Positions 27,643-37,807 are shown, counted from the first letter of the stretch. The stretch is DNA of 64,000 bases from Rhodospirillaceae bacterium (GCA_002724635.1 PBPM01000100.1:16685-80684), one strand, 5' to 3'. Notes: generated by a model not told the origin, from the letters alone. Numbers and translations: made by a program.

Positions 27643-29217
27643 ATGCTATCGATGTCTGAGTGGTCGTCGGCAATCTGTAGCCCCGCAGCGGTCGTCGACA
27701 TCGGCTCGAATTCGATCCGTCTGGTCGTATTTCGCGACCGGTCGCGGGCGGCGCCGGTGGTGTTCAACGAGCGTGTGACCTGCGGTATCGGGCGCGACCT
27801 AGCCACCACCGGCAAGCTGCACACCGAAGGGGTGCAAAAGGCGCTGGCGAACCTGCCGCGCTTCGCGGCGATCGTCGCGGCGATGAACATCGATGAAACA
27901 ACGCTGCTCGCCACCGCGGCAAGCCGTGAGGCATCGGACGGGGCCGATTTCCTGAAGCGCGTCGAGCGCATATTCGGCTGCCGGGTCACGCAGCTTGACG
28001 GCGATCAGGAGGCGCAGCTTGCCGCGAATGGTGTGATCAGTGGCCTGCCAGCGGCGCGTGGTTTGGCTGCTGACCTCGGTGGGGGCAGCCTCGAGCTGGC
28101 GGCCGTTTCCGACGGCCGCGTCGGCGATCATGGCAGCCTTCCTCTGGGGCCTCTGCGGTTGGTCGCGATGGGGCTCGTCAACAGCAAGCTGGCACGCCAT
28201 ATCGACGAACAGTTGGATCAGTTTTCCTGGATTGATGGCGCTGCCGCAAACAGGACGATCTATGTTGTTGGCGGCGCCTGGCGTGCGCTCGCACGCCTCC
28301 ATATGGAGCAGACCGAATACCCGTTGCGAGTGATTCACAGCTACCAGATGAACGGACAGGACGCGTTGGATTTCTGCGGTGTCGTCGCCAAGTTGAGCGC
28401 TGCGAGCCTGTCGCGAATCAGCGTCGTGCCGCGCTCGCGCGTGCTGACACTGCCGACGGCGGCGCTGGTGCTCGCACGGCTGATCGACGTCGCGGGAGCG
28501 AGGTCCCTGGTATTCTCCGCAAACGGCATTCGCGAAGGCTCGCAATACGAGGCGCTGGATGCGGACACCCGCGCAGCCGACCCGTTGATTGTCGCCTGCG
28601 AGCATTTCGCGGCCCGCGAAAACCGCGCGCTGGGATCGGGCGCGGCCCTGTTCGCTTGGGTTTCCCCGCTGTTTGAGGGCGAAGACGCGGAGTCGTGCCG
28701 ACTTCGCCGAGCTGCCTGTCTGCTCGCCGATATTGGTTGGCACGAGCATCCTGATTACCGCGCCGAGCAGGTCTATTTCCGGATCCTGCGCCTGCCGCTT
28801 ATGGGCCTGACCCATGAGGAAAAGGCCAAGATCGCGCTCGCGGTGTACCGGCGTTACACCGGCGCGAAGGGCGGAAACACATTGCGCGTGGCCAATATGC
28901 TACTGGCCCCCGACGACATCGAATGGTCGAGCCGTCTGGGGGCATCCCTGCGTCTCGCAGAGACCCTTACGGGCGGCAATCCCGCCCTGCTGCAGGGGGC
29001 AAGTCTTAACCTCGACGAGCGGCGTCTGTCGATGACCCTTGAACCCGGGCGGGCGGACCTCTTCGGCGATCTCGTACGCATCCGGTTCGCGGCGCTTGCG
29101 AAGTTGTTCGGTGTTTCCGGTGTGATCACAGGCGACGGGTTGAGCGAGGAACTAGGGAGCGGCCCACTGACAGGGCCCGAAGCTACTCAGCCGCGTCCTC
29201 GGCCGCCGCGGGTGTAA
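27643..29217 (+). CDS. ppx: Exopolyphosphatase / Ppx-GppA phosphatase
   Basis: A 524-residue member of the ASKHA-fold Ppx/GppA family that hydrolyses terminal phosphates of polyphosphate (or pppGpp). It has the phosphate loop VVDIGSNSIRLVVF, the middle ATAASREASDG segment, the second loop LAADLGGGSLEL and an HD-like C-terminal domain around ADIGWHEHPDY. It starts three bases after ppk. Its last 35 bases overlap the 3' end of the convergent rnd gene. Confidence 0.95.
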   Translation: MLSMSEWSSAICSPAAVVDIGSNSIRLVVFRDRSRAAPVVFNERVTCGIGRDLATTGKLHTEGVQKALANLPRFAAIVAAMNIDETTLLATAASREASDGADFLKRVERIFGCRVTQLDGDQEAQLAANGVISGLPAARGLAADLGGGSLELAAVSDGRVGDHGSLPLGPLRLVAMGLVNSKLARHIDEQLDQFSWIDGAAANRTIYVVGGAWRALARLHMEQTEYPLRVIHSYQMNGQDALDFCGVVAKLSAASLSRISVVPRSRVLTLPTAALVLARLIDVAGARSLVFSANGIREGSQYEALDADTRAADPLIVACEHFAARENRALGSGAALFAWVSPLFEGEDAESCRLRRAACLLADIGWHEHPDYRAEQVYFRILRLPLMGLTHEEKAKIALAVYRRYTGAKGGNTLRVANMLLAPDDIEWSSRLGASLRLAETLTGGNPALLQGASLNLDERRLSMTLEPGRADLFGDLVRIRFAALAKLFGVSGVITGDGLSEELGSGPLTGPEATQPRPRPPRV

Positions 29218-30361
29218 TCTCCACGATTCTAACCTTTCCGTGGCCGGCCGCGAGCGCGATTTCGCCAGCCTTCAGACGCAGCGCGTCAACGCCGAAAATA
29301 TCTCGTCGCCAGCCCTTCAGCGCGGCTACATCGGCTTCATCGTCGGCGGCGATGGCCTCAAGGTCCGGCACGGTGGCCACCAGCTTCTGGGCGACGTTTC
29401 CGGTGTCGCATTTGAACTTGAGCAGTACCTTCAGGAGGTCCATCAGCGCGCTGGCGCCCGGTGGTAGCTCCACCGGCTCCGGGATCGTCGGTGCTTCGTT
29501 CGCGGTGACCGCGCGGCCCGCCTCGATAGCATCAAGCAGGCTTCGGCCGAGCCTGCCGCTAGCGAAATTCTTAGGAATGCCGCGCATCCGTTGCAGGGAC
29601 TTCTCATCCTCGGGCGGGCGGGCGGCGATCTGAGCCAGCACGTCGTCTCGCATCAGCCGGTTGCGCGGCAGGTCGCGGGCCATCGCCTCGCGGTCGCGCC
29701 ATGCCGCGACGGCCTGCAGCATCGCCAGGTATTTCGGCTGGTTGCGCTTCGGCTTGAGCCGTCGCCATCCCTCCTCGGGCACCACCTCGTAGAGCGCGGG
29801 GTCAGCAAGTTTGGCCATCTCTTCTTCGACCCATTCGAGACGGCCATTCTCCTCGATCCGCCGGCGCAGCTTCTCGTAGGCCGGGCGCAGATGGGTCACG
29901 TCGGCGAGTGCATAGTCGAGCTGGGAATCCGTCAGCGGTCGCTGGGACCAGTCTGTGAACCGGCTGCCCTTGTCGGGCCGCACCTTGGTCAGCTTTGAAA
30001 TCAGCGTCTCGTAGCCGACTTGGTCGCCGAAGCCCGCGACCATGGCCGCGATCTGGGTGTCGAAGAGGGGCACCGGCGTAACCCCACCCTCGTGGTGGAA
30101 AATCTCGATGTCCTGCTTTGCCGCATGCATGACCTTGAGTACGTTGTCATTGGCGATCAGGTCGAAGAGCGGGGCAAGGTCGATCCCGTCGGCCAAGGGG
30201 TCGATGATTGCCTTGTCCTCCGGGCCCGCGACCTGCACGAGGCACAGAATCGGCCAGAAGGTGCTCTCGCGCATGAACTCGGTGTCGACGGTGACGTAGT
30301 CGGCTGTGGCGAGGCGGTCGCAAAGCGCGGCGAGGGTGTTGGTGTCGGTGATCACATTCAT
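29183..30361 (-). CDS. rnd: Ribonuclease D
   Basis: A 392-residue 3'-5' exoribonuclease that trims tRNA precursors. The DEDD catalytic residues lie in YVTVDTEFMRE, in HAAKQDIEIF and its neighbourhood, and in LDYALADVTHL. An HRDC domain follows (AWRDREAMARDLPRNRLMRD). The start at 30361 is chosen because the family begins with this short lead into VDTEF; the upstream in-frame codons overlap the aspS 5' region. It overlaps ppx convergently by 35 bases. Confidence 0.95.
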   Translation of the reverse strand: MNVITDTNTLAALCDRLATADYVTVDTEFMRESTFWPILCLVQVAGPEDKAIIDPLADGIDLAPLFDLIANDNVLKVMHAAKQDIEIFHHEGGVTPVPLFDTQIAAMVAGFGDQVGYETLISKLTKVRPDKGSRFTDWSQRPLTDSQLDYALADVTHLRPAYEKLRRRIEENGRLEWVEEEMAKLADPALYEVVPEEGWRRLKPKRNQPKYLAMLQAVAAWRDREAMARDLPRNRLMRDDVLAQIAARPPEDEKSLQRMRGIPKNFASGRLGRSLLDAIEAGRAVTANEAPTIPEPVELPPGASALMDLLKVLLKFKCDTGNVAQKLVATVPDLEAIAADDEADVAALKGWRRDIFGVDALRLKAGEIALAAGHGKVRIVEITPAAAEDAAE

Positions 30362-30411
30362 GGGCGGCGTTTCTACAAGGATTCGCGAGGGTCCGAAAGC
30401 GCCGTGGAGCC

Positions 30412-30440
30412 TTGACAGGCGCGGGCGATCCGTGGCCATT
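30412..30440 (+). promoter_or_regulatory. Weak candidate promoter for aspS
   Basis: A perfect -35 hexamer TTGACA lies 95 bases before the aspS start, in the gap between the divergent rnd and aspS. The best -10 after 17 bases is only GCCATT, so the assignment is tentative. Confidence 0.28.
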
Positions 30441-30511
30441 GGCGCGGGCGGTGGCCCCTGCGCCGAAAGGGACCGATTTCCAGCCTTTGACCAGCTTCTC
30501 CGGGACGAAAA

Positions 30512-32308
30512 ATGCATCCCTACCGAACTCATACCTGCGGCGAACTGCGCGACGCGAATGCCGGTGATACCGTGCGCCTGTCGGGCTGGATTCACCGCAA
30601 GCGCGACCATGGCAACCTTTTGTTCGTCGACCTGCGTGACCAGTACGGCATCACCCAGTGTGTGATCGATACCTCCAGCCCGATCTTCGCGACCGTCGAG
30701 GGCACGCGGCTGGAATCTGTAATCACCGTGACCGGACCGGTCGTTGCCCGCTCGGATGAGACGGTGAACTCGGGCCTGCCCACTGGCACGGTCGAGGTCG
30801 GGATTGATGAGGTGCATGTCGAGAACCCTGCCGAAACGCTGCCGCTGCAGGTGAATTCCGACGAGGATACAGGCGAGGATATCCGCTTGCGCTACCGCTA
30901 TCTGGATCTCCGCCGCGAGAAGGTCGCGCGTAACATCCTGCTGCGCAACGACGTGATCGCGTCGATCCGCCGGCGCATGATTGAGGGGGGATTCAAAGAG
31001 TTCCAGACACCTATCCTGACGGCGTCAAGCCCGGAGGGTGCGCGCGACTATCTGGTACCGTCGCGCCTGCATCCCGGCAAGTTCTACGCGCTCCCCCAGG
31101 CCCCGCAGCAGTTCAAGCAGCTGCTCATGGTCGCGGGCTTTGACAAGTATTTTCAGATTGCGCCCTGCTTCCGCGACGAGGATGCGCGCGCCGACCGTTC
31201 CCCGGGCGAGTTCTATCAGCTCGACTTCGAGATGGCGTATGCCACTCAGGACGACGTGTTCGACGCGATCGAGCCGGTGATCGCGGGTGTGTTTGAGGAG
31301 TTCGCCGGCTTTGGCCGGGACGAGGCCTGGGCCGTCACGCCAACCCCGTTCCCGCGCATCCCCTATGCCGAGGCGATGCTCAAATACGGCAGCGACAAGC
31401 CGGACCTGCGCAATCCCATCGAGATCGCCGACGTGCCTGAGGTCTTCGCGGGATCGGACTTAAAGATTTTCGCTGGGCTGATCGAGAAGGGCGCCACCGT
31501 GCGAGCTATTCCCGCGCCGGGCGGCGGCGCGCAGCCGCGCAGCTGGTTCGACAAGCTGAACGACTGGGCCCGCGAGGAGGGCGGGCAGGGGCTTGGCTAC
31601 ATCGTGCTGGAAGATGGCGAGGGCAGGGGCCCCATCGCCAAGTTCGTTGCTGGTGAGCGGCTCGAGAAGCTCAAGGAGCTGGCGGGCCTCAAGGACGGCG
31701 ATGCGGTGTTCTTCTCCGCCGGCGACCCCGCGGATGCCGCCGATCTGGCCGGTAAGGCGCGAACCAAGATCGGCGAGGACCTCGGCCTGATCGCGACCGG
31801 CCGCTACGACTTCTGCTGGATCGTCGACTACCCGATGTACGAACGCGACAAGGACATGGGCGCGATCGAGTTCTCCCACAACCCGTTTTCCATGCCTCAG
31901 GGCGAGATGGCGGCGCTGGATGCGGAAGACCCGCTAGATGTGCTGGCCTATCAGTACGATATCGTGTGCAACGGTGTGGAATTGTCGTCGGGCGCGATCC
32001 GGAACCACCGGCCCGACATCATGCTTAAGGCGTTCGAGATCGCGGGCTATGACCGAGAGACCGTTGAGCGTGAGTTTGCAGGTATGTTCAACGCCTTCCG
32101 CTATGGCGCGCCGCCGCATGGCGGGTCTGCGCCCGGCATTGACCGCATCGTCATGTTGATCGCCGACGAGCCAAATATCCGCGAGGTCATCGCCTTCCCG
32201 ATGAACCAGCGCGCTGAAGACCTGATGATGGGCGCCCCGGCCGAGGTGGACGACACAAGGCTGCGCGAGTTGCACCTGCGCAAGGTGCTGCCTAAGGCGG
32301 AGAAGTAG
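30512..32308 (+). CDS. aspS: Aspartyl-tRNA synthetase
   Basis: A 598-residue bacterial-type class II synthetase. An OB-fold anticodon-binding domain comes first ([18 protein letters not shown]), then the catalytic core with motif 2 ([20 protein letters not shown]). A GAD insertion occupies ~300-420, and motif 3 is [14 protein letters not shown]. Because gatCAB is also in the window, this enzyme may be non-discriminating and charge tRNA-Asn as well. That cannot be decided without knowing whether asnS exists. Confidence 0.97.
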   Translation: MHPYRTHTCGELRDANAGDTVRLSGWIHRKRDHGNLLFVDLRDQYGITQCVIDTSSPIFATVEGTRLESVITVTGPVVARSDETVNSGLPTGTVEVGIDEVHVENPAETLPLQVNSDEDTGEDIRLRYRYLDLRREKVARNILLRNDVIASIRRRMIEGGFKEFQTPILTASSPEGARDYLVPSRLHPGKFYALPQAPQQFKQLLMVAGFDKYFQIAPCFRDEDARADRSPGEFYQLDFEMAYATQDDVFDAIEPVIAGVFEEFAGFGRDEAWAVTPTPFPRIPYAEAMLKYGSDKPDLRNPIEIADVPEVFAGSDLKIFAGLIEKGATVRAIPAPGGGAQPRSWFDKLNDWAREEGGQGLGYIVLEDGEGRGPIAKFVAGERLEKLKELAGLKDGDAVFFSAGDPADAADLAGKARTKIGEDLGLIATGRYDFCWIVDYPMYERDKDMGAIEFSHNPFSMPQGEMAALDAEDPLDVLAYQYDIVCNGVELSSGAIRNHRPDIMLKAFEIAGYDRETVEREFAGMFNAFRYGAPPHGGSAPGIDRIVMLIADEPNIREVIAFPMNQRAEDLMMGAPAEVDDTRLRELHLRKVLPKAEK

Positions 32309-32318
32309 GCAGTAACTC

Positions 32319-33122
32319 ATGAATATTACTCTCAACGGTGTCGATTTCCGCTACGAACTGGACGGGCCCGAAGGCGCGCCTTGGGTAGTGTTTTCGAACT
32401 CGCTGACCACCGACGTCACCATGTGGAACACGGAGGTGGCTGAGCTTTCCGGCCGCTATCGTACCCTGCGCTACGATACGCGCGGCCACGGAAAGACCTC
32501 GGCGCCCGAGGGGCCTTACAGCTTCGAGCTTCTGGTTTCCGACGTGATCGCGCTAATGGACGCCGTCGGCGTGGACCGCGCCCATTATGTAGGACTGTCG
32601 CTCGGCGGCATGACCGGACTGGGCGTCGCCATCGAGCATGGCGACCGGCTCCTCAGCCTTGCGGCGTGCGACGCGCGCCCCTTCGCCGACCCGGAATGGG
32701 CCGAGCCGTGGGTCGGGCGCATTGCGCTCGCGCGTGACAAGGGCATGGAGGCTCTAGTCGAGCCTACTGTGGCGCGCTGGTTCACCGAAGACTTCCGTGC
32801 CGATCCGGCCAACGCACCGGTGCTCGATCATGTGCGCCGGATGATCCGCGAGACCTCTGTCGAGGGCTATACTGGCTGCGCGGGTGCGCTACGGGGGCTC
32901 AACTATTTGCCCCGACTAGGCGAAATCTCGGTACCGAGCTTGTTCATGACCGGCAAGTCGGACGGTAGCACGCCGCCCGTGGCCTCTGAACAGATGCACG
33001 CCGCCGTGTCCGGCTCGCAATGCGTGATCGTGGATCCGGCGTCGCATATCTCGAACCTCGAGAACCCGGCCCAGTTCGATGCGGTGTTGTTCGCCCATCT
33101 AGACGCGGCGCAGAACGGCTGA
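32319..33122 (+). CDS. pcaD: Alpha/beta hydrolase, 3-oxoadipate enol-lactonase-like
   Basis: A 267-residue alpha/beta-hydrolase with the nucleophile Ser94 in VGLSLGGMTG, a catalytic Asp in TGKSDGSTP and His in PASHISNLENP. Its opening (NGVDFRYELDGPEGAPWVVF) and the YDTRGHGKTSAP oxyanion region match the PcaD group, which hydrolyses 3-oxoadipate enol-lactone in aromatic degradation. No other pca genes are near, so the true substrate may differ. It follows aspS by 10 bases and is probably co-transcribed. Confidence 0.8.
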   Translation: MNITLNGVDFRYELDGPEGAPWVVFSNSLTTDVTMWNTEVAELSGRYRTLRYDTRGHGKTSAPEGPYSFELLVSDVIALMDAVGVDRAHYVGLSLGGMTGLGVAIEHGDRLLSLAACDARPFADPEWAEPWVGRIALARDKGMEALVEPTVARWFTEDFRADPANAPVLDHVRRMIRETSVEGYTGCAGALRGLNYLPRLGEISVPSLFMTGKSDGSTPPVASEQMHAAVSGSQCVIVDPASHISNLENPAQFDAVLFAHLDAAQNG

Positions 33123-33444
33123 CCGGCTGAAGTGCGACCAAATTCGTCATGCCCGCACAGGCGGGCATCCATTGTCGCTGACGACGCCCCGAATGTGAGC
33201 GCGTGTTTATAGGATCCCCCCTTCGCGGGGAGCGACTTTGGTCTTGGTTGCGCGCTCATTCACAAATATCCGTGGCATGGCCGGTCGGAGACCTCCGAGC
33301 GGTAGTAAGATGGCGCTCGATCCATGCTTCCTTTGCGCCGGCAGTCGGCATCACGCGTGACGGATTGTCGCCGATGGGGTGGCATAGCGGGGTCGGTAGC
33401 CTTTATCATCGCGCCAATATTGATTTCTTTTCAGGGGAAACATT
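33123..33444. other. 322-base intergenic region
   Basis: No gene is visible. It holds the palindromic repeat described at 33145-33170 and a C-rich then G-rich stretch near 33205-33230 that could form a small hairpin. It ends with the AGGGGAAAC ribosome-binding region of the quinone oxidoreductase. I could not assign promoter hexamers with confidence. Confidence 0.5.
33145..33170. repeat. REP-like palindrome, copy 1
   Basis: ATGCCCGC and GCGGGCAT form an 8-bp perfect stem around the loop ACAG, within GTCATGCCCGCACAGGCGGG. A related longer palindrome is at 56408-56443. Such sequences are dispersed in alphaproteobacterial genomes and can act as transcript-end structures. This copy lies 26 bases after the pcaD stop. 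Confidence 0.75.
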
Positions 33445-34428
33445 ATGCGCGCAGCTTTCTATGATCGGCTGGGGCCGGCGAACGAAGTCCTGACCGTTGG
33501 CGAACAGCCGACTCCCGACCCGGGCTCGGGCGAAGTGCGCGTGAAGCTGGCCACCTCGGGCGTCAACCCGTCCGACTGGAAGGCGCGGCTGCGCGGCCGA
33601 GGCGGTGCCATCCCGTTTCCGCTGATTATCCCCCACAGCGACGGTGCCGGTACCATCGATGCCGTCGGCGACGGCGTCGATGCGGGCCGTGTGGGTCGCG
33701 ACGTTTGGCTGATGAACGGCCAATGGCAGCGGCCCTTCGGGACCGCGGCGGAATATATCTGTATGCCCGAGAAGTATGTGATCGATCTGCCGGCCGGCAC
33801 GGACATGGCCGAGGCGGCCTGCTTTGGCATCCCGTTCCTGACCGCGCACCGTGCTGTGATGTTCGACGGCGAGGTGTCGGGCCAGACAATCCTGGTTCAG
33901 GGTGGTGCCGGCGCGGTCGGCGATCACGCGGTTCAGGTGGCCAAGGCGAATGGCGCGCGTGTGATCACCACGGTCAGCTCCGAGGAGAAGGATGCCTATG
34001 TGCGCAAGGTCGGCGCGGACGAGGTGATCAACTATCGCACCGAGGATATGGCTGCGCGGATTCGTGATCTGACCGACGGCAAGGGGGTCGACCGGATTGT
34101 CGAGCTGAACCTGTCGGCCAATGCTCCGAGCTACGGGGAGATTCTCGCCCCGCGCGGAACCGTCATCATCTACGGGACAGTCGATGCGATGGCGAGTGTT
34201 CCGGCCCAAGACTTCATCGTCAATGGCGCTAATCTGAAATGGTTCATTGTCTACTCGATCACGGATGCCGAGCGCGACGAGGGTGTCGCAGCCTTGAACA
34301 AGATGCTCGCCGACGGCGGCCTGACGACGACCATCGCCGCGCGATTTCCGCTTGACGAGATCGTCGCGGCCCATGAGATGGTGGAAGCCGCCCGGCACAT
34401 CGGGAATGTGGTTCTCGATCTCGGCTGA
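33445..34428 (+). CDS. NADPH:quinone oxidoreductase (zeta-crystallin-like MDR)
   Basis: A 327-residue medium-chain dehydrogenase without the catalytic-zinc ligands. It has a GroES-like N-domain (SGVNPSDWKARLRGRG), the VQGGAGAVGDHAVQVAKANG cofactor loop and a C-terminal AAHEMVEAARHIGN. It probably reduces quinones with NADPH by one-electron transfer. It is a paralogue of the partial gene at 1-368. The start at 33445 has a strong AGGGGAAAC site. Confidence 0.92.
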   Translation: MRAAFYDRLGPANEVLTVGEQPTPDPGSGEVRVKLATSGVNPSDWKARLRGRGGAIPFPLIIPHSDGAGTIDAVGDGVDAGRVGRDVWLMNGQWQRPFGTAAEYICMPEKYVIDLPAGTDMAEAACFGIPFLTAHRAVMFDGEVSGQTILVQGGAGAVGDHAVQVAKANGARVITTVSSEEKDAYVRKVGADEVINYRTEDMAARIRDLTDGKGVDRIVELNLSANAPSYGEILAPRGTVIIYGTVDAMASVPAQDFIVNGANLKWFIVYSITDAERDEGVAALNKMLADGGLTTTIAARFPLDEIVAAHEMVEAARHIGNVVLDLG

Positions 34429-34522
34429 GGGGCCTGATCCGATGCAGGCCGCGTGCCGTTGAGGACGCGTTTCCGCGTGTGGCATGAATCAACCGGACTT
34501 TTCAGGTTAGAATGAGTTCTCG

Positions 34523-35365
34523 ATGATATCCATATCCAAGGCTCGCTTTTGCGCGCTTTTCAGTGGTTTCCTGACGCTGCTCTTTTTGCCAGATCCCGCG
34601 CGTGCGGCCGCGGTCACGCATGCGTCTCATCGTGCCTTTTATGAAATCAGCATCGATAGGGTCGACGCCGGGTCCAACATTGTCGATGCGCGCGGGCGCA
34701 TGGTGACCGAGTGGCGCCGCGCCTGCGATGGCTGGTTATCGAGCCAGCGTCTCTTGGTCAGCATGGCGCCGGGTGAGGGAGAGCCGATCAATTCCGAAGT
34801 GGCCATGACTAGTTTCGAGGCGCTAGATGGCACGCTCTTCAGCTTCGATTCTGAAACCCGCGTCGGCGGGGAGACCGTCGAGGCGGTCAAGGGTGCAGCC
34901 GAACGAGATGGTCCAGGCAAGGCCGGGCGCGCGGTCTATAACGAGCCGCGCGGCGTGGCGGTCGATCTGCCGGCCGACACGGTGTTTCCGTTCGAGCACA
35001 CGATCGCTGTGATCGAGGCCGCAGAAAAGGGCCAGTTGCGAGTCTTCAGCCACTATTTTGATGGCTCGCAGCCGGAGAATGCTCCGATGACGGCCAATTC
35101 GCTGATCCTTGATAAGGCGCGTGATGCAGCCGAGGGAACCGGGAACGGTTTCGGCGAGATCAGCGCTCACAAATGGTGGCCGGTGCGGCTGGCGATGTTT
35201 GCCAGCAACGCACATAAGCGGCTGGACGAAGAGCCGGAATTCGAGATGACGCAGATCCTGCAGGACAACGGCGTCGTGCGCCGCTTCGAGTTTGATTATG
35301 GCGAGTTCTCGCTGGTCGCAGCCCTCATTGAGATCAAAGAAATCGATCCGCCGCGCTGCAACTAG
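34523..35365 (+). CDS. EipB-family (DUF1849) periplasmic envelope-integrity protein
   Basis: A 280-residue exported protein with a signal peptide (ALFSGFLTLLFLPDPARA). The mature part starts with a HRAFYEISIDR strand, then VDARGRMVTEWRRACDGW and a beta-rich body, and ends PPRCN. Cys68 and Cys279 are placed to form the single disulfide typical of EipB, a beta-spiral protein needed for envelope integrity in Brucella. The identification is from these motifs and overall length. It is convergent with dinB. Confidence 0.82.
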   Translation: MISISKARFCALFSGFLTLLFLPDPARAAAVTHASHRAFYEISIDRVDAGSNIVDARGRMVTEWRRACDGWLSSQRLLVSMAPGEGEPINSEVAMTSFEALDGTLFSFDSETRVGGETVEAVKGAAERDGPGKAGRAVYNEPRGVAVDLPADTVFPFEHTIAVIEAAEKGQLRVFSHYFDGSQPENAPMTANSLILDKARDAAEGTGNGFGEISAHKWWPVRLAMFASNAHKRLDEEPEFEMTQILQDNGVVRRFEFDYGEFSLVAALIEIKEIDPPRCN

Positions 35366-35404
35366 CGCATTTCGTGATTGCGAATTCGCCGAAAAGGGCT
35401 GTCG

Positions 35405-36733
35405 TCAGCGGTCGTAGGGCGATTTTCTGGCGGGTTTTCCAGAGCGTGGAACGGCACGACCCTTGCCGATCGCATTATGGCCCAGTTTCCCGCGGACTTG
35501 GTCGATGACCGCCTCGACTTTTTTTCGATGATTGGCATCCGGGTCGGCCAGGTCTGGTGGGTCAGCCTCGAGCGGGTCTACGAAACTGGACAGGCCGACG
35601 CCGATCAGGCGGTACTTGCTGCCGGCCGGTGCTGCGTCGATGGCGCGATCCAGCAACGGGATGGCAGCCCGGTAGAGAGTTTCGGCCAGTTGGGTTGGCG
35701 CGGAGAGCGACTGGGAGCGCGTTATTGTCTTGAACTGGGCGGACTTGAGCTTGACCGTCACGGTGCGGCCGGCGAGCTTGCGCACCTTCATCTGGTCGGT
35801 CACCTTCTCGCAAAGGGTCCAGAGACGCTGGACGATCTTGTCCCGGTCGCCGATATCCTCGGAGAAAGTGGTCTCGCTCGACAGGCTCTTCGGCAGGGAT
35901 TGCGGTATGACCGTGCGATGATCCTCGCCGCGACTGAAACGGGCCAAGCGGTGTCCGATGGCGCCGTAGCGCGCGACCAGCCGGTCCGGGTCGTGGGCTC
36001 GCAGTTGGCCGATCGTCTGGATGCCGTCGGCCACCAGTTTCTTGTGAAGGGATTTGCCGACGCCCCAGATGTGGGTTACCGGCAGCGTATTCAGGAATCC
36101 AACGGCCTCCGCTTGCCCAATTACGGCGAAGCCGCGTGGCTTGTCTATGTCGGATGCCAGCTTGGCCAGAAACTTGTTGTAGCTCAGTCCGATCGAGGCG
36201 GTAACGCCGATCTCGCGCTCGATTCGGTTCGCCAGCCGTATCATGGACTGTGCTGGGCTGGCACGGTGAAGCCGCTCGGTTCCGGTCAGGTCCATGAAGG
36301 CCTCGTCGATTGACAGCGGCTCGATTAGCGGCGTGATCTCGCGCATCAGTTCGCGAATTTGCCGCCCGACCGCGCTATACTTTTCCATGTTCGGCTTGAT
36401 GACGGTCGCGTCGGGGCAAAGTTTGAGGGCCTTGAACATTGGCATTGCGGAATGCACGCCCCTGATCCGAGCCACGTAGCAGGCGGCCGAGACAACGCCG
36501 CGGCGTCCGCCGCCGACTATGACCGGCTCGTCGCGTAACGTGGGGTCGTCGCGTTTCTCGACGCTGGCGTAGAACGAGTCGCAGTCGATATGTGCGATCG
36601 ACAAGCTGTTGATCTCATCATGGAAAAGGATACGTGGCGCGGCGCAGGCGGGGCAGTGGCGCGCAGCCCGCGGCACCGTTGCTGAGCAATCCCGGCACAG
36701 ACCATCGGAGTCGCTGGGGTGCTTCGTGGTCAT
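35405..36733 (-). CDS. dinB: DNA polymerase IV with N-terminal zinc-ribbon
   Basis: A 442-residue Y-family translesion polymerase. Catalytic acidic motifs are IAHIDCDSFYASVEKR and PLSIDEAFMDLTG, with the thumb and little-finger domains after ~residue 230. It has an N-terminal four-Cys motif (LCRDC then HCPAC), as in many alphaproteobacterial DinB proteins. The ATG at 36733 overlaps the ROK-gene TGA (ATGA), so translation is coupled. No alphaproteobacterial LexA box (GTTC-N7-GTTC) is visible upstream of the pair. Confidence 0.94.
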   Translation of the reverse strand: MTTKHPSDSDGLCRDCSATVPRAARHCPACAAPRILFHDEINSLSIAHIDCDSFYASVEKRDDPTLRDEPVIVGGGRRGVVSAACYVARIRGVHSAMPMFKALKLCPDATVIKPNMEKYSAVGRQIRELMREITPLIEPLSIDEAFMDLTGTERLHRASPAQSMIRLANRIEREIGVTASIGLSYNKFLAKLASDIDKPRGFAVIGQAEAVGFLNTLPVTHIWGVGKSLHKKLVADGIQTIGQLRAHDPDRLVARYGAIGHRLARFSRGEDHRTVIPQSLPKSLSSETTFSEDIGDRDKIVQRLWTLCEKVTDQMKVRKLAGRTVTVKLKSAQFKTITRSQSLSAPTQLAETLYRAAIPLLDRAIDAAPAGSKYRLIGVGLSSFVDPLEADPPDLADPDANHRKKVEAVIDQVRGKLGHNAIGKGRAVPRSGKPARKSPYDR

Positions 36734-37650
36734 GCTCGGGCGGGTTCGTCGCCGTTTGCGGGCCACAGCCACGCCGCCCCGCGTACACCGCTGGAATCAC
36801 CATGCCGGGCCTTTCGGATCGGCGTGTCTATCTCGTCCGAAAACACATAGCCGGCGAGCCGATCGGGTAGGTTGGCGTAGAGCCGGTCGATATTCGACAG
36901 CCCGCCGCCTAAAACAATTACGTCCGGATCGACGATGTTAACGATCATGGCCAAGCCGCGCGCTAGCCGATCCTCGAGATTGGCAAGGGTCTTCGACGCG
37001 TCGCGATCGCCAGTAGCGGCGGCGTTGGCGATTTCCGCGGCGGACAGGTTGTGCCCGGTGCGCGCCATGTGTTGGTGCGCGATGGCTGGGCCAGACACGA
37101 AGGTTTCGATGCAGCCCGTGCGCCCGCAGAAACACTGGGGACCGGGGAATTCTTCGGCTGTCATCCAAGGCAGGGGGGTGTGCCCCCATTCGCCGGCGAC
37201 CGCGTTGCCACCTTCCAAAATATGTCCACCGCTGACCAGACCGCCACCGACGCCCGTGCCGACGATCACACCTAAGACCATCTCCCAGCCGGCGCCTGCG
37301 CCGTCCGTGGCTTCGGAAACCGCGAAGCAGTTTGCATCATTGGCGACCCGCACCGGTCGAGCAAGGACATCGGCGAGGTCCCGATCGAATGGGTGCCCAG
37401 TCAGCCAGTCCGAGTTGGAGTTCTTGACTAGGCCGGTCGCCAGGGAGATTGTCCCGGGAATGCCGATGCCGACCGGTGTCCGCAGGTGAGGGGCCGGGTC
37501 GATTTTGGCGATCAGTTCGGCGATGGCCCGAAGCGACGCCCCATAGTCGCCCCGCGGGGTAGGAACGCGCGCGCGCGCGACTTCTGCACCGGAATCGTCA
37601 AGGACGATTCCTTCTATCTTGGTGCCGCCAAGATCGATCCCAATACGCAT
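36730..37650 (-). CDS. ROK-family sugar kinase (fructokinase/GlcNAc-kinase-like)
   Basis: A 306-residue ASKHA kinase beginning MRIGIDLGGTKIEGIVLD. It has the GIGIPGTI segment, the catalytic NDANCFAVSEA and GTGVGGGLVSGG. The ROK zinc motif is CFCGRTGCIET, with the preceding GHTPLPW. These features fit Mak/NagK-type hexose kinases; the exact sugar is unknown. The start is placed at the conserved MRIGIDLGG; an upstream ATG at 37701 would add 17 unusual residues. It is coupled to dinB. Confidence 0.92.
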   Translation of the reverse strand: MRIGIDLGGTKIEGIVLDDSGAEVARARVPTPRGDYGASLRAIAELIAKIDPAPHLRTPVGIGIPGTISLATGLVKNSNSDWLTGHPFDRDLADVLARPVRVANDANCFAVSEATDGAGAGWEMVLGVIVGTGVGGGLVSGGHILEGGNAVAGEWGHTPLPWMTAEEFPGPQCFCGRTGCIETFVSGPAIAHQHMARTGHNLSAAEIANAAATGDRDASKTLANLEDRLARGLAMIVNIVDPDVIVLGGGLSNIDRLYANLPDRLAGYVFSDEIDTPIRKARHGDSSGVRGAAWLWPANGDEPARA

Positions 37651-37807
37651 GCTTTGGACATATGACCGGTAGCTGTGGACGTGTGAGTGTTTAACATTCA
37701 TTCCTTTACAAGAGTTAGAGAACGGGTCGGTGGGCGGATGAATCTTTGGGGTCCTAGGGTTATGACCGACCTTAGTTCATGCGAACAACAATGGCTGCGC
37801 AGGTCCA

